In this document: in pieces, positions 33,417 through 42,453 of the stretch
How the letters are laid out: every line of letters begins with the position of its first letter
How positions within the stretch are numbered: position 1 is the stretch's first letter
Source: Thermostichus sp047462415
GTDB taxonomy: Bacteria; Cyanobacteriota; Cyanobacteriia; Thermostichales; Thermostichaceae
Direction: 5' to 3'
DNA length: 64,000 bases
Assembly (NCBI RefSeq): GCF_047462415.1
Contig: NZ_JANSJE010000004.1
Location: forward strand, 1-64,000
Translations under genes and position numbers: made by a program
The notes under the pieces: model-generated
Told to the model about the DNA's origin: nothing
Database searches by the model: none
What the model saw: the letters and a program-made list of their open reading frames with translations, nothing else

Positions 33417-34535
33417 TTAAGGACATTTGCCTGAGCCGAAGTGTCCCAAACCATTCATCCAAAGGATGAGCCTTGCTCGCAGGTAGAGCCAAATCTCATC
33501 GTTTGCCCGCAATAGGAATATGACATAGAGGCTCAATACGACTAAGGCACACAAATTTCCCAAAAAAGTGTAGGTTTGGATAATTCGATCGGTACTCCAG
33601 CCAAACTCGTAGTTTAGGCGGTTCATATCCCCACTGGCATCTCCTTGCCCGCCAAACAGAGTTCCCCAAGGGATCTGGTTCAGGCCCAATTGGATAGTGT
33701 GCCACTGCCAAAAGCTTTTCCATAGGCTGCTGGCTGCAATTCCCAACACTATGAATCGCCAAAAATCCCATCGCCAACGATCCGGCAAGCGAAGATAAAA
33801 GCTGGCTATTAAAAAGGTGCTGAGATAAAACTCACCGCCAACGCCGCCAAAGGTAATCAGCAGCTCTTTGGTACGATTGGGCAGCAGCCAAGTCATATAA
33901 AACTGCAACAAGGCCAGAAAAATAGCCAACGCCTGCAGCCATCGGATCCGTTCCTTGCGGGCTGACCGGAACAGCAAAGCCAGCAAAAAAAGGATCCCAA
34001 AGTATACAAAGGGATCCTCTTTTGAGCTGATGCTGGTCCAGCCAAAGGGTAAGGGCAAAGCTGGATGTCCGCTCCACCAGGCAATGGTGGCATGGCCAAA
34101 CTCGTGAATCCAGATGTGTAAAGGCAAATGCAACACCTGCAACAAGCCAACGTTGTTTACCAGCAGGGCCACTGCAAATGCAACCGGATAAGCCCAGATA
34201 TTGACCGCCCAGCTATCGAAAGAAAAGCGATCCCAACGCTGCTGGGATCCCAACTTGAGGCTGCGCTGCCAGAGCAATTGGGAGCCGCGGTAAGCACAAA
34301 TTTCCACTTGCTTCAGCCGCGGGATCCGCAGTTGCTGCACCATCAAAAACAGTTGGGCAACGAGCAGAGATGGCTGTTGGGGCAGGGATCCGGTGAGGTG
34401 GATGTGCAGGGTTTCATCGGCAAAGTTCACCCGTCCGGGCCAGCGTCGCCGCAGCAGCTCCAGCCGCACAACCCGCACAATCGATTGGCTGTCCCCAGCT
34501 CGCGCTAGGGTGAGGGGATCCGGTGGGCTGGGCAT
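33417..34535 (-). CDS. Membrane protein with HEFGH metalloprotease-like motif
   Basis: 372 residues. The first 110 are soluble (DETLHIHLTGSLPQQPSLLVAQLF), followed by about seven membrane helices. The sequence HIWIHEFGHATIAWWSGHPALP places an HExxH zinc motif at the start of a helix in the membrane region, as in M50-type intramembrane proteases, but the second-ligand NPDG-like motif is not evident. It could be a site-2-type protease, or a membrane protein that keeps only the motif. ATG 34535 has a GGAGG ribosome site; ATG 34580 is possible. Confidence 0.65.
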   Translation of the reverse strand: MPSPPDPLTLARAGDSQSIVRVVRLELLRRRWPGRVNFADETLHIHLTGSLPQQPSLLVAQLFLMVQQLRIPRLKQVEICAYRGSQLLWQRSLKLGSQQRWDRFSFDSWAVNIWAYPVAFAVALLVNNVGLLQVLHLPLHIWIHEFGHATIAWWSGHPALPLPFGWTSISSKEDPFVYFGILFLLALLFRSARKERIRWLQALAIFLALLQFYMTWLLPNRTKELLITFGGVGGEFYLSTFLIASFYLRLPDRWRWDFWRFIVLGIAASSLWKSFWQWHTIQLGLNQIPWGTLFGGQGDASGDMNRLNYEFGWSTDRIIQTYTFLGNLCALVVLSLYVIFLLRANDEIWLYLRARLILWMNGLGHFGSGKCP

Positions 34536-34685
34536 CCCAGGATACCTCCAAAAATCAAAAATAAGGAGCGAACCCATCATCCCCCAACCCCGCCAGCAAG
34601 AGCGAAATTGCGCTCCCTCTCAGGCCGCTCCCGGGGGAGGTTGGTATAGTTGAGGGCAGCAGGTGTGCGGAGTGGATGGAGGGTC

Positions 34686-36512
34686 ATGCCCGAATTGGAC
34701 AAGCCAGGGTCAAGGCAGATATGGGGGGCGATGCTGCTGTTGAGCTTAACCGGAGCAGGCGTGTTTCTCCCTCAACCTGTCCGGGCTCAGGCAACCACGG
34801 CTCCAGGTCTATCTCACATCGACCGTTGGTACTACGATCCGCAGCAGGGACGGCTGGAAGTCAACACCCAGGGCGAGGTGCGGCCTTTCCTGTTTGTGCT
34901 CCAGAATCCGCCGCGGGTTGTTCTGGATTTTCCCAACACCCGCTATGGACGGGATCCCCAAACCCAGACTTTCCCAGGCCGTGTTGCCTCCCTGCAGATC
35001 AGCCAGCTCACAGAGACCATCACCCGCTTTGTGCTGTATCTGCAGCCGGATCAGCCTCTCAGCCTCAACCAACTGCAACTGCTCACCGCCGGCCCCTCCC
35101 GCTGGGCTGTTCAATTCCTCCAGGCCGGCCAACCCTCGCCTGCCGCCCCGCTGTTTCCCCCTGGCCCCCGCGATCCTGCGCCCCCTCCTTCGCGGACGCC
35201 ACCTCCCCGCAGCCCCGCTCCCTCCCGTGCCGACCATCAGATCTTGGGGGTATCCCCGCAGGCGGAGGGTTTTTTCATCCGCACCCAGGGCAGCCCCGCC
35301 ACCACGGTGCGGCGCATCCTCGATCCGGATCGGGTGGTGGTGGATTTTCTCAACACCACCCTCAGCCCCGCCCTCACCCAACGAGCCTACATCGTCAACC
35401 GTCTGGGGGTTTTGCGGCTGCGCATCGGGCAGTTTGAGCCCACGATTGCTCGGGTGGTGTTGGATGTGGATCCTTCGAGTGGCGATTGGGAAGCCCGCTA
35501 CGACCCGCAGCAGGGCGGGATCTGGATCCAGCCCGCCGGTGGCGCTGACCAGGCCAGCCTTTTGCCGGAGGTCAGCCAGGGCGATCCCCAAGGGCCGCTG
35601 GCTACCTTGCGCTCGGTGGAGCTGCAGGGCAATCAGCTCATCATCAGCGCCGATGGGTTCCTGTTTTACCGGGCTGGCTGGGATCCGGAAAGCGGCGGCT
35701 ACCGCATCAACGTGGCGCCGGCTCGCCTGCCCCAGTCTTTGCCAGATCCCGGCTTGCCGGTTGGGGGGCCGGTGGAGCGGATCCGCTTTGTGCAAGAAGA
35801 TGCCCGCACGGTCAGCATTCTGGTGCAACCTGCCGAAGAGTTCAATGTGTTTGAGCCCCACCCCGGCCAGGGATCCCGCCGCATTACCTTGGAGCTGCGG
35901 CCTCTCAACGCCCCGCCGCCAACACCTCAGCGGCAACCGTCTGCCCAAGCTTCCCCTCCTCCACCCCAGGGCCGGACGGTCATCGCCGTCGATCCGGGAC
36001 ACGGCGGACGGGATCCCGGCGCCATCGGAGTGGATGGGATCCAGGAGAAGGACATCGTCCTCTCCGTTTCCCTCCAGGTACGACAACTGCTGCAAGAGCG
36101 GGGCTATGGAGTGGTGATGACTCGCACCGACGACCGGGAAGTGCTGCTGCAGCCGCGGGTGGATATGGCCGTTCAGGCGAACGCTACCCTATTGGTGAGC
36201 ATCCATGCCAACGCCCTGGATCGCTCCGGCATCCACGGCATCGAGACCTACTACCTGCGGCCCGATAGCGCCGAGCTGGCCACCATCCTGCACCGCAGCT
36301 TGGTGAGGGCCACCGGCGCTGCCGACCGGGGGGTGCGACGGGCCCGCTTTTTCATGGTGCGGGAAACGCCCGTGGGTATGCCTTCCGTGCTGCTGGAGTT
36401 GGGCTATGTAACCAACCCAACCGAAGGGCGAAAATTGGCTACTGCCGAATACCAGGCTATTTTGGCGCGGGCCATTGCCGAGGGCATTGAGGCCTTTCTG
36501 CGCAGCCGCTAA
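34686..36512 (+). CDS. amiC: N-acetylmuramoyl-L-alanine amidase with AMIN domains
   Basis: 608 residues. A signal peptide (WGAMLLLSLTGAGVFLPQPVRAQ) is followed by two clear AMIN domains (VRPFLFVLQNPPRVVLDFPN and FFIRTQGSPATTVRRILD) and a third weaker one, separated by a Pro-rich linker. The C-terminal Amidase_3 domain has the zinc ligands in DPGHGGRDPG, the Glu of QEKDIV and SIHAN. It cleaves peptide stems from peptidoglycan at septa; AMIN domains direct it to the wall. It precedes murI, an arrangement common in cyanobacteria. ATG 34686 has a GGAGGG site. Confidence 0.9.
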   Translation: MPELDKPGSRQIWGAMLLLSLTGAGVFLPQPVRAQATTAPGLSHIDRWYYDPQQGRLEVNTQGEVRPFLFVLQNPPRVVLDFPNTRYGRDPQTQTFPGRVASLQISQLTETITRFVLYLQPDQPLSLNQLQLLTAGPSRWAVQFLQAGQPSPAAPLFPPGPRDPAPPPSRTPPPRSPAPSRADHQILGVSPQAEGFFIRTQGSPATTVRRILDPDRVVVDFLNTTLSPALTQRAYIVNRLGVLRLRIGQFEPTIARVVLDVDPSSGDWEARYDPQQGGIWIQPAGGADQASLLPEVSQGDPQGPLATLRSVELQGNQLIISADGFLFYRAGWDPESGGYRINVAPARLPQSLPDPGLPVGGPVERIRFVQEDARTVSILVQPAEEFNVFEPHPGQGSRRITLELRPLNAPPPTPQRQPSAQASPPPPQGRTVIAVDPGHGGRDPGAIGVDGIQEKDIVLSVSLQVRQLLQERGYGVVMTRTDDREVLLQPRVDMAVQANATLLVSIHANALDRSGIHGIETYYLRPDSAELATILHRSLVRATGAADRGVRRARFFMVRETPVGMPSVLLELGYVTNPTEGRKLATAEYQAILARAIAEGIEAFLRSR

Positions 36513-36616
36513 GGTCCTGCAGCCGATCCCAGGGAGAGGGCCAGAAAGCGATGCCGACAGCCTCAGAGGCAGGGTAGGATACAGCAGCTTAGCCAAGGTG
36601 TTGAGGAGAACGGAGC

Positions 36617-37483
36617 ATGCGTTGGGATCCGGATCCCGGTTGGCCAATTGGGGTGTTTGACAGTGGCTTGGGCGGGCTGACGGTTTGGCGAGCCTTGCGC
36701 CGCCGCCTCCCCCAGGAACGGCTCCTCTACTTTGCCGATACGGCGCGGCTGCCCTATGGGGAACGCTCCCCAGAGGAGATCTTGACCTTTGTGCGGCAAA
36801 TTCTGACGTGGATGCAGGCGCAGCCGGTGAAGCTGGTGGTGATGGCCTGCAATACCAGCTCAGCTTTGGCCCTAGAACACGTGCGGCAGGAGTTCGCCCT
36901 GCCCATTCTGGGGCTGATCCTGCCGGGCGCCCAGGCGGCCTTGTCTCAGGGATCCCGCATTGGGGTGATTGCCACGGCGGCCACCGTTAAAAGCCGCGCC
37001 TACTCCAGGGCCATTCAGGAGTACAGCGCCCTGGATCGCAGGCGTTTTCCCCAACCTGTCCAGTGCTGGGAGCAGGCCTGCCCGGAGTTCGTCCCCCTCA
37101 TCGAAGCCGGCCAGTTGGACGGCCCCGCCCTGCGGCAAGCGGCCGAACGCTACCTGCAGCCCCTGTTGCAACAGGGGATCGATACCCTCGTCTACGGCTG
37201 CACCCACTACCCGCTGCTGGATCCCCTCTTGAAATCCCTGCTGCCCCCAGCCGTCAAACGGGTGGATCCCGGCGTGGCGCTGGTGCGATCCCTGGCCCGC
37301 GAACTGAGCTTATGGGGCTTGCGCCGCCCCTCGGCCGCCGCCCAGGAGGAACCCTACCGTTTCTGCGTGAGCGGGGATCCAGAGCGATTTGCCCGCTTGG
37401 CCACTCCTTGGCTGGGCTTTCGGCCCCAGGTGGAACGGGTGGAATGGCCGGCCTTGGATGTCAACAGCTCCCGCCGCCCCTGA
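36617..37483 (+). CDS. murI: Glutamate racemase
   Basis: 288 residues. MurI converts L- to D-glutamate for peptidoglycan. Visible motifs: GVFDSGLGGLTVWRAL (catalytic Asp/Ser loop), ADTARLPYGERS, the first catalytic Cys in MACNTSSALA and the second in YGCTHYPLL. A GAGGAGAACGGAGC ribosome site precedes ATG 36617. It follows the amidase by 104 bases on the same strand, so both wall enzymes are probably coexpressed. Confidence 0.95.
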   Translation: MRWDPDPGWPIGVFDSGLGGLTVWRALRRRLPQERLLYFADTARLPYGERSPEEILTFVRQILTWMQAQPVKLVVMACNTSSALALEHVRQEFALPILGLILPGAQAALSQGSRIGVIATAATVKSRAYSRAIQEYSALDRRRFPQPVQCWEQACPEFVPLIEAGQLDGPALRQAAERYLQPLLQQGIDTLVYGCTHYPLLDPLLKSLLPPAVKRVDPGVALVRSLARELSLWGLRRPSAAAQEEPYRFCVSGDPERFARLATPWLGFRPQVERVEWPALDVNSSRRP

Positions 37484-37530
37484 ACAGGCGCTCCTTCTCT
37501 TCAGGACTGGGAGCACCAGGCTCTTTGTTC

Positions 37531-38229
37531 TCAACGGGTCATCACCTGCAGGGGGAAGCGCTCCGCCAACTCCCCTTCTACCTTGGGCAGCCATTCCTCT
37601 TGAAACACCCACACCTGGCCTTGCTGCACGCGGCCATCGGGGTTTTGCGTCAGCTCCAGCCAATAGACGAATTGGTTTCCCCGCAGCACCACGCCTTGAA
37701 TGGCCAAGGCCAGGGTATAGCCGGGAGTATTCGCCAGGGCCTCTGGGGACGGGTAGCGGATCACCTCCACCGCCCGATCCAAATCGGCGGCAATCTCTGG
37801 CCCATAGACCTCGCGAATCGCCTGAAAGAGATCTTCCGCCGTCAGCCCTTGTGGGCGAAAGAAGGTCATGCGCTCCGAGCGAATCGTCTCCCGATCCAGC
37901 GGGTTGATGATCCGTCCTGGCGGAGCCACCGAGGCCAAAAAGGTAAACCGGGATCCATCCGGCTCCACGCGGTTGATGTTCAGGGTTTCGCCCGGACGGG
38001 GCCGCAGCACGGGATTCTCCCTCACCCAGGCGGCCACCTGATCCGGAGATTGCCCAGGGATCCCCCAAGCGGCCAAGCGAAGACCCGCTGCCGCCCAGCA
38101 GGCTATGGCCAAACCAATCGCCTTAGCGGGTCGGAGTCCTCTCCCTTGAGACAAGGGCAGTTGTTTACCCCCACAGGATAGAGCCTTCCCTCGGTTGGCG
38201 CCCAAGACCGGCCACGGATTGCAATGCAC
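37531..38229 (-). CDS. Conserved hypothetical exported protein
   Basis: 232 residues with an uncleaved or late signal segment (AKAIGLAIACWAAAGLRLAAWG). The body contains NINRVEPDGSRFTFLASVAPPGRI and VYGPEIAADLDRAVEVIRYPS, and ends QVWVFQEEWLPKVEGELAERFP; I know of similar proteins only as cyanobacterial hypotheticals. GTG 38229 is chosen because a GGAGGA site lies eight bases upstream. It converges with murI. Confidence 0.65.
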   Translation of the reverse strand: MHCNPWPVLGANRGKALSCGGKQLPLSQGRGLRPAKAIGLAIACWAAAGLRLAAWGIPGQSPDQVAAWVRENPVLRPRPGETLNINRVEPDGSRFTFLASVAPPGRIINPLDRETIRSERMTFFRPQGLTAEDLFQAIREVYGPEIAADLDRAVEVIRYPSPEALANTPGYTLALAIQGVVLRGNQFVYWLELTQNPDGRVQQGQVWVFQEEWLPKVEGELAERFPLQVMTR

Positions 38230-38521
38230 CTTCTCATTCCTCCGGACAACCAATGCAGAAACGATATGAACACATGGTCAGGCAGGGGCAGAGCCTTCCT
38301 CGATGGGAAAAGTCCTGCCCTCCCGGCCCTTTCCTACTGTATCTGGAGAGGTTGGTGGGCCTGTTGCGTCTGAGCGCGAGCCTCACGGCCAATGGTTGCA
38401 AAGATCCCTCGGCAAGATACGCAGATCGCCGGCGGCTTATCCGCCAAAACGTAAAAAGTATCTTAAGATCAACGGTAAGCAAACCTTATACGCATTAGGT
38501 CAGCACCTCAGGAGGTAACCG

Positions 38522-39601
38522 ATGGCTCTCGTTGCAATGCGGACGCTGCTGGATCATGCCGCCGAACACGGCTACGGCATTCCGGCTTTCAACGTCAACA
38601 ACATGGAGCAGATCCAAGCGATCATGCAAGCTGCCCATGAAACCAACAGTCCGGTCATCCTGCAAGCCTCTCGAGGGGCACGCAAGTATGCGGGCGAGCA
38701 CTTTTTGCGCCACCTGATCCTGGCGGCGGTGGAGACCTACCCCCACATTCCCGTCGCCATGCACCAAGACCACGGCAACAGCCCCGCCACCTGCTACTCT
38801 GCCATCCGCAACGGCTTCACCAGCGTCATGATGGATGGCTCCCTCAAAGAAGATGCCAAAACGCCGGCCAGCTACGAGTACAACGTGGCCGTTACCTCCG
38901 AAGTGGTGAAAGTGGCCCACGCAATTGGGGTGAGCGTGGAAGGGGAACTGGGCTGCCTGGGATCCCTGGAGACAGGCCGTGGCGAAGCAGAAGATGGTCA
39001 CGGTGCTGAAGGGGCCCTCAGCCACGACCAACTGCTCACCGACCCCGACCAAGCGGTGGACTTTGTGGAGCGAACTCAGGTGGATGCGCTGGCTGTAGCC
39101 ATTGGCACCAGCCACGGCGCCTATAAGTTCTCCCGCAAGCCCACCGGCGACATTCTCGACATGGAGCGCATCGCCGAGATCCACCGCCGCCTGCCTAACA
39201 CCCACCTGGTGATGCACGGTTCCTCCTCGGTGCCTAAGGAGTTGATCGACATCATCAACCAGTACGGCGGCTCCATCCCCGAGACCTACGGCGTGCCGCT
39301 GGAAGAAATTCAGCGGGGCATCCAAAACGGGGTGCGCAAAGTCAACATCGACACCGACAACCGCCTGGCCATCACGGCTGCCGTGCGCCGCGCCCTGGCC
39401 GAAAATCCGAAAGACTTTGATCCCCGCTCTTTCCTCAAGCCTTCTATTAAGGAAATGCAAAAAGTGTGCGCTGAGCGCTACATCGCCTTCGGCTGTGCCG
39501 GCCATGGCACCAAGGTTCCGGTGGTTACCTTGGATGAGATGGCAGCCAAGTATGCTTCTGGCGCTTTGGCAGCTCAGGTGAAGAAGACCGTCGCGGTCTA
39601 G
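38522..39601 (+). CDS. fba: Fructose-bisphosphate aldolase, class II
   Basis: 359 residues. This zinc aldolase acts in the Calvin cycle (fructose- and sedoheptulose-bisphosphate) and glycolysis. Zn ligands and active site are seen in MHQDHGNSPA, VEGELGCLGS, GTSHGAYKFSR and MHGSSSVP. Length fits the Calvin-cycle form of cyanobacteria. A near-perfect AGGAGGT ribosome site precedes the ATG, in line with high expression. Two hairpins follow the stop codon. Confidence 0.95.
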   Translation: MALVAMRTLLDHAAEHGYGIPAFNVNNMEQIQAIMQAAHETNSPVILQASRGARKYAGEHFLRHLILAAVETYPHIPVAMHQDHGNSPATCYSAIRNGFTSVMMDGSLKEDAKTPASYEYNVAVTSEVVKVAHAIGVSVEGELGCLGSLETGRGEAEDGHGAEGALSHDQLLTDPDQAVDFVERTQVDALAVAIGTSHGAYKFSRKPTGDILDMERIAEIHRRLPNTHLVMHGSSSVPKELIDIINQYGGSIPETYGVPLEEIQRGIQNGVRKVNIDTDNRLAITAAVRRALAENPKDFDPRSFLKPSIKEMQKVCAERYIAFGCAGHGTKVPVVTLDEMAAKYASGALAAQVKKTVAV

Positions 39602-39630
39602 CCCTCACACCCGGCCGCTGCAGCCCAGAA

Positions 39631-39697
39631 CTCCTCGGCGTTTGCTGAGGAGACTCTAGCTCAATCGACAGGTAAGGGGATCCGCAGAGGATCCCCT
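39631..39697 (+). terminator. Two hairpins after the aldolase gene
   Basis: First hairpin 39631-39652: CTCCTCGGC/GCTGAGGAG. Second hairpin 39675-39697: AGGGGATCC pairs with GGATCCCCT, followed by TGTTGCTTT. Neither has a long T-run, but together they should end or protect the aldolase mRNA and separate it from the convergent gene at 39731. Confidence 0.6.
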
Positions 39698-39730
39698 GTT
39701 GCTTTGGAGGAACTTGATGCGTTTTGGCGG

Positions 39731-39958
39731 TCAGGCAGCTTTTGCTACAAAACTTTTTTCCACTTCGATCTGCCGATTTAGCAACGCCAAAGTCAGGCGA
39801 TCCAGCATTTCCAGGTCGGCCTCGGAGTAGCGCCGCTGAAAGAGCAGCTCGTTGATCTGGTTTTCTTGTCCTAGGCTGAGGAAGCCGCTGCAGAGCACCT
39901 GCTCCACAATTTCTCGAATGCTGGAAGCAACAGGAGGAAAATCAAGACCGGTGTTCAT
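39731..39958 (-). CDS. Small cyanobacterial protein, hypothetical
   Basis: 75 residues, all alpha-helical in appearance (SSIREIVEQVLCSGFLSLGQENQINELLFQRRYSEADLEMLDRL). I recall similar short proteins in many cyanobacteria without a known role. It is preceded 54 bases upstream by another small gene on the same strand, and both may be read from the promoter at 40256. ATG 39958 is the only start. Confidence 0.65.
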   Translation of the reverse strand: MNTGLDFPPVASSIREIVEQVLCSGFLSLGQENQINELLFQRRYSEADLEMLDRLTLALLNRQIEVEKSFVAKAA

Positions 39959-40012
39959 GACCTTTTCCGTTTGAGGGGTTAGCGTTCAAAAGCTGGTTTT
40001 ACGGGAGGACAG

Positions 40013-40219
40013 TCACTTGCGCCGAGGAACGAGATAGCGCTGCTTAATCTGCTCCAGCGAGAGGCGGGAAACTCCGGCCCGCGGCTCGTCCTCAGAAGAG
40101 GCCTCACCCTGCCACTTGAGGGATACTCCCAGCAGTGCTCCCAAAGAAAAGCTCTCGCTCAACAGGGCCGCTATGCGGTAAGTACGGTAGTCTAGCGTTA
40201 GATCGACACCAGCTTGCAT
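40013..40219 (-). CDS. Small hypothetical protein
   Basis: 68 residues from ATG 40219 (MQAGVDLTLDYRTYRIAALL), which has a GGAGGA ribosome site 6 bases upstream; a GTG at 40249 would lie at the expected transcript start. The middle is hydrophobic (ALLSESFSLGALLGVSL) and the end basic (SLEQIKQRYLVPRRK). Function unknown. First gene of a two-gene unit with 39731-39958. Confidence 0.6.
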   Translation of the reverse strand: MQAGVDLTLDYRTYRIAALLSESFSLGALLGVSLKWQGEASSEDEPRAGVSRLSLEQIKQRYLVPRRK

Positions 40220-40255
40220 CTGCGTTTCCTCCGTATTTCCAACGTTCACGTTCCC

Positions 40256-40261
40256 ATTATA
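40256..40261 (-). promoter_or_regulatory. -10 box (TATAAT)
   Basis: A perfect TATAAT on the minus strand, 36 bases before the ATG at 40219. The -35 position at 17 bases reads CGTTTT, weak. Two direct CGTAAAA blocks lie just upstream and could be an activator site. Confidence 0.5.
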
Positions 40262-40378
40262 GCCTGGATATCCGTAAAAAAACGTAAAACACCGAGGATC
40301 TACGTACGCGATTTATAGGATTTTTCTACGCCATTTGGCGGATAGCGGCGGGGATCCTACGGATCTGGGGGGGCAGGT

Positions 40379-40530
40379 TCAGGGATCCCAGCTCAGCAGA
40401 GCCGCGATTGCGGCGGCCAGAGTGGCGGCGTTGAAGGGCTTGCTGCTGAGGCCATTGGCTCCCAGACGAGCCAAAGAGGCACCCTGGCATCCCTGATCCT
40501 CGAAGTTTCCTGGATAACAGGGATCCCCTA
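40379..40530 (-). pseudogene. C-terminal remnant of a response-regulator receiver domain
   Basis: Read on the minus strand, the sequence encodes GASLARLGANGLSSKPFNAA and then TLAAAIAALLSWDP with a TGA stop at 40379. This is the beta-5/alpha-5 end of a receiver domain, including the Lys-Pro switch. Upstream there is no matching phospho-acceptor part; the frame runs straight back into the sufU stop codon at 40553. A start codon and most of the domain are missing, so it is a truncated gene. Confidence 0.6.
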
Positions 40531-40552
40531 CGTTGCCCCCAGAGGGCGAAAC

Positions 40553-41041
40553 CTAGTCAGTGTTTTCGTTGCTCACAAAACCTGGGTTGTCCGGGGATCC
40601 ACTGGGTTCGGGCGATTCCAGCGCGTGTTTGAGGGCATGCCAGGCCAGGTTGGCGCACTTGATGCGCACCGGAAATTGGGCAACTCCCTTCATGGCGTTC
40701 AAGGCCCGCTGCTCCCGCGGAAACTCAGCGCCGCCGCGCATCATGGCTTGGAAGTGATCCACCAACTGCAACGCTTCGGGGATGGTGCGCCCCCGCACGG
40801 CGTCAGCCATGAGATCGGCAGAGGCCAGGGCAATAGCGCAGCCTTCGCCCTCGAACTTGACATCGACAATTCGCTCTTGATCCGGATCCAGTTGCAAGGT
40901 GAGGTCGATGGTGTCGCCACAGGAAGGGTTGTGGCCGCGTTGGTGGCGATGAACCGGATCCACTTTGCCGAAGTTGCGGGGCTTTTTGTACCGCTCCAGA
41001 ATGACTTGCTGATAGAGTCCGCGCAGGTTATCGAGAGGCAT
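40553..41041 (-). CDS. sufU: SufU/NifU-type iron-sulfur scaffold or sulfur-transfer protein
   Basis: 162 residues. Three conserved cysteines appear in NPSCGDTID, EGEGCAIALAS and RIKCANLAWH, and the roughly 18-residue insertion (REQRALNAMKGVAQFPV) marks the SufU branch and not IscU. SufU takes sulfur from SufS with the help of zinc. No suf partner is adjacent. ATG 41041 (MPLDNLRGLYQQVILERYKKP) fits the family start better than 41083. Confidence 0.85.
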   Translation of the reverse strand: MPLDNLRGLYQQVILERYKKPRNFGKVDPVHRHQRGHNPSCGDTIDLTLQLDPDQERIVDVKFEGEGCAIALASADLMADAVRGRTIPEALQLVDHFQAMMRGGAEFPREQRALNAMKGVAQFPVRIKCANLAWHALKHALESPEPSGSPDNPGFVSNENTD

Positions 41042-41190
41042 TGTTGTTCCCGCTTGGTCGCTGCTTGGGCCGGAGAGCGTCAAGAGCTTTTGAGGGTTGA
41101 AGGGCGATAGGGTCGAGATCGAGAAGCCGAGGAAGCTAGCCCATTCCGGCCAATCTGTAACTTAATCTTAACCCCGTTCTCTGTAGAGAT

Positions 41191-42369
41191 TTAGTAGAAA
41201 AACGCCTGCCAGCGCACGGGCTTGCGTTGGCGCATGTAGAGCCAATCGAACAGGTTTTTCAGCAGCGTGGCCAGGTAGCCGCGCCAGACCCACCTGCCCT
41301 TCTCGGCGACGGCAACCCGGTTTCCCATCGTAACGCAGACAAACACAGTGGCCTGGGGTCGGTAGGGAAGCAGGGGTTGGCCGCGGATGAGCCGCAGCAG
41401 GTTTTGTGCTGCAATCGGCCCCTGGCGCACCGCGTACACGCCGATCTTGGGCAAGAGCCGGGATCCCCAGACAAAGTCGGCGCAGTCCCCTAAGGCCAAG
41501 ATGCGCTCTGCCCCCTGCACCCGCAGGCACTCATCCACCAGCAGGGATCCCGTCGGCCCCAGCGGCAGGCCGCAGCTTCTCAGCCAGGCGGGCGCCTGCA
41601 ACCCACCCGCCCATAGGCGGGTCTGGGCCACCAGCTCGCTGCCATCCTCTAGCCAAACTTGCTGTGGCCCGAAGGCTTTTACCCGGCGCTCCGCCCAGAT
41701 CTCTACCCCCAAGCGGCGGATCTCCCTTTCCACCTCCTGGCGGAAGCGTTCTGAGAAGCCCTCGACCAGATGGGCCTGGCCATGGATCAGGAGCAGGCGG
41801 GCCCGCGCCAAAGGGATCCCCGTTGCTGCGCTCATCTCGCGGCAGAGGTCGTACAGCTCTCCCATCAGCTCTGTGCCGGTGCAACCTCCCCCCACCACCA
41901 CAAAGGTCAGCAGGCCCGGCGTCGGATCTCCCTGGGCCGCCCGCTGCCAGCACTGCCGGATCCAGGTTTGGGCGGCCACCAGTTGCTCCGCCGGTCGAAT
42001 GGCGAAGGCATGTTGCATCCCGTCGATGGGACGCAGCTCCCGCCCCACATTCACCAACAGGTAATCGTAGGCAAGGGTTTGGATCCCGCCTGCGCCTTCC
42101 AGGGTCAGGGTTTGCGCCTGCGGCTGCATGTGGGTTACTCGTCCCGGCAGAAACTGGGCACCATTGGCTTGAACGTGCTCCAGCAGCGGGATCCGCACCA
42201 GATCCAGGGAAAACCGACCGCTCAGCAGCCGCGTGGACATGCCCGAGTTGACGATGTAGGGGTGGGGATTGATGGCGATCACCCGCGCTTGCCCTTTGAG
42301 GGCCCGCAAGGCGTCGATGGCCCCATAGCCACATCCGGCCAAGACCACTGTGGGCAGGGCTCCCTTCAT
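41191..42369 (-). CDS. Type II NADH dehydrogenase (FAD-dependent)
   Basis: 392 residues of the NDH-2 family: single-subunit flavoprotein moving electrons from NAD(P)H to quinone without pumping. The FAD site is VVLAGCGYGAIDALRAL; the NAD site is FVVVGGGCTGTELMGELYD; ILALGDCADF and APIAAQNLL-type sequence (QGPIAAQNLLRLI) follow. The C-terminus LKNLFDWLYMRQRKPVRW could bind membrane. ATG 42369 is preferred to a TTG at 42420. It follows the TPR gene by 84 bases. The three cyanobacterial NDH-2 copies may act as redox sensors more than as main dehydrogenases. Confidence 0.87.
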   Translation of the reverse strand: MKGALPTVVLAGCGYGAIDALRALKGQARVIAINPHPYIVNSGMSTRLLSGRFSLDLVRIPLLEHVQANGAQFLPGRVTHMQPQAQTLTLEGAGGIQTLAYDYLLVNVGRELRPIDGMQHAFAIRPAEQLVAAQTWIRQCWQRAAQGDPTPGLLTFVVVGGGCTGTELMGELYDLCREMSAATGIPLARARLLLIHGQAHLVEGFSERFRQEVEREIRRLGVEIWAERRVKAFGPQQVWLEDGSELVAQTRLWAGGLQAPAWLRSCGLPLGPTGSLLVDECLRVQGAERILALGDCADFVWGSRLLPKIGVYAVRQGPIAAQNLLRLIRGQPLLPYRPQATVFVCVTMGNRVAVAEKGRWVWRGYLATLLKNLFDWLYMRQRKPVRWQAFFY

Positions 42370-42453
42370 GGCTGGAGCGGCAACCTCTCGCAGGCGGGCG
42401 CGCACCTTGTCGGGCGGCAACCGGGATCCCTCAGCGTCGATCAGCTCCCATCT

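Larger units (their letters stand above)
40220..40552. other. Intergenic region with promoter and gene remnant
   Basis: 333 bases between sufU and a small gene, holding the promoter at 40256 and a receiver-domain remnant at 40379-40530. The rest shows no feature. Confidence 0.55.

Noticed and set aside
38253..38498. Plus-strand 81-residue frame ahead of the aldolase
   Set aside because: Starts within the divergent exported-protein gene's leader, has no ribosome site and unremarkable sequence; this is the aldolase promoter region.
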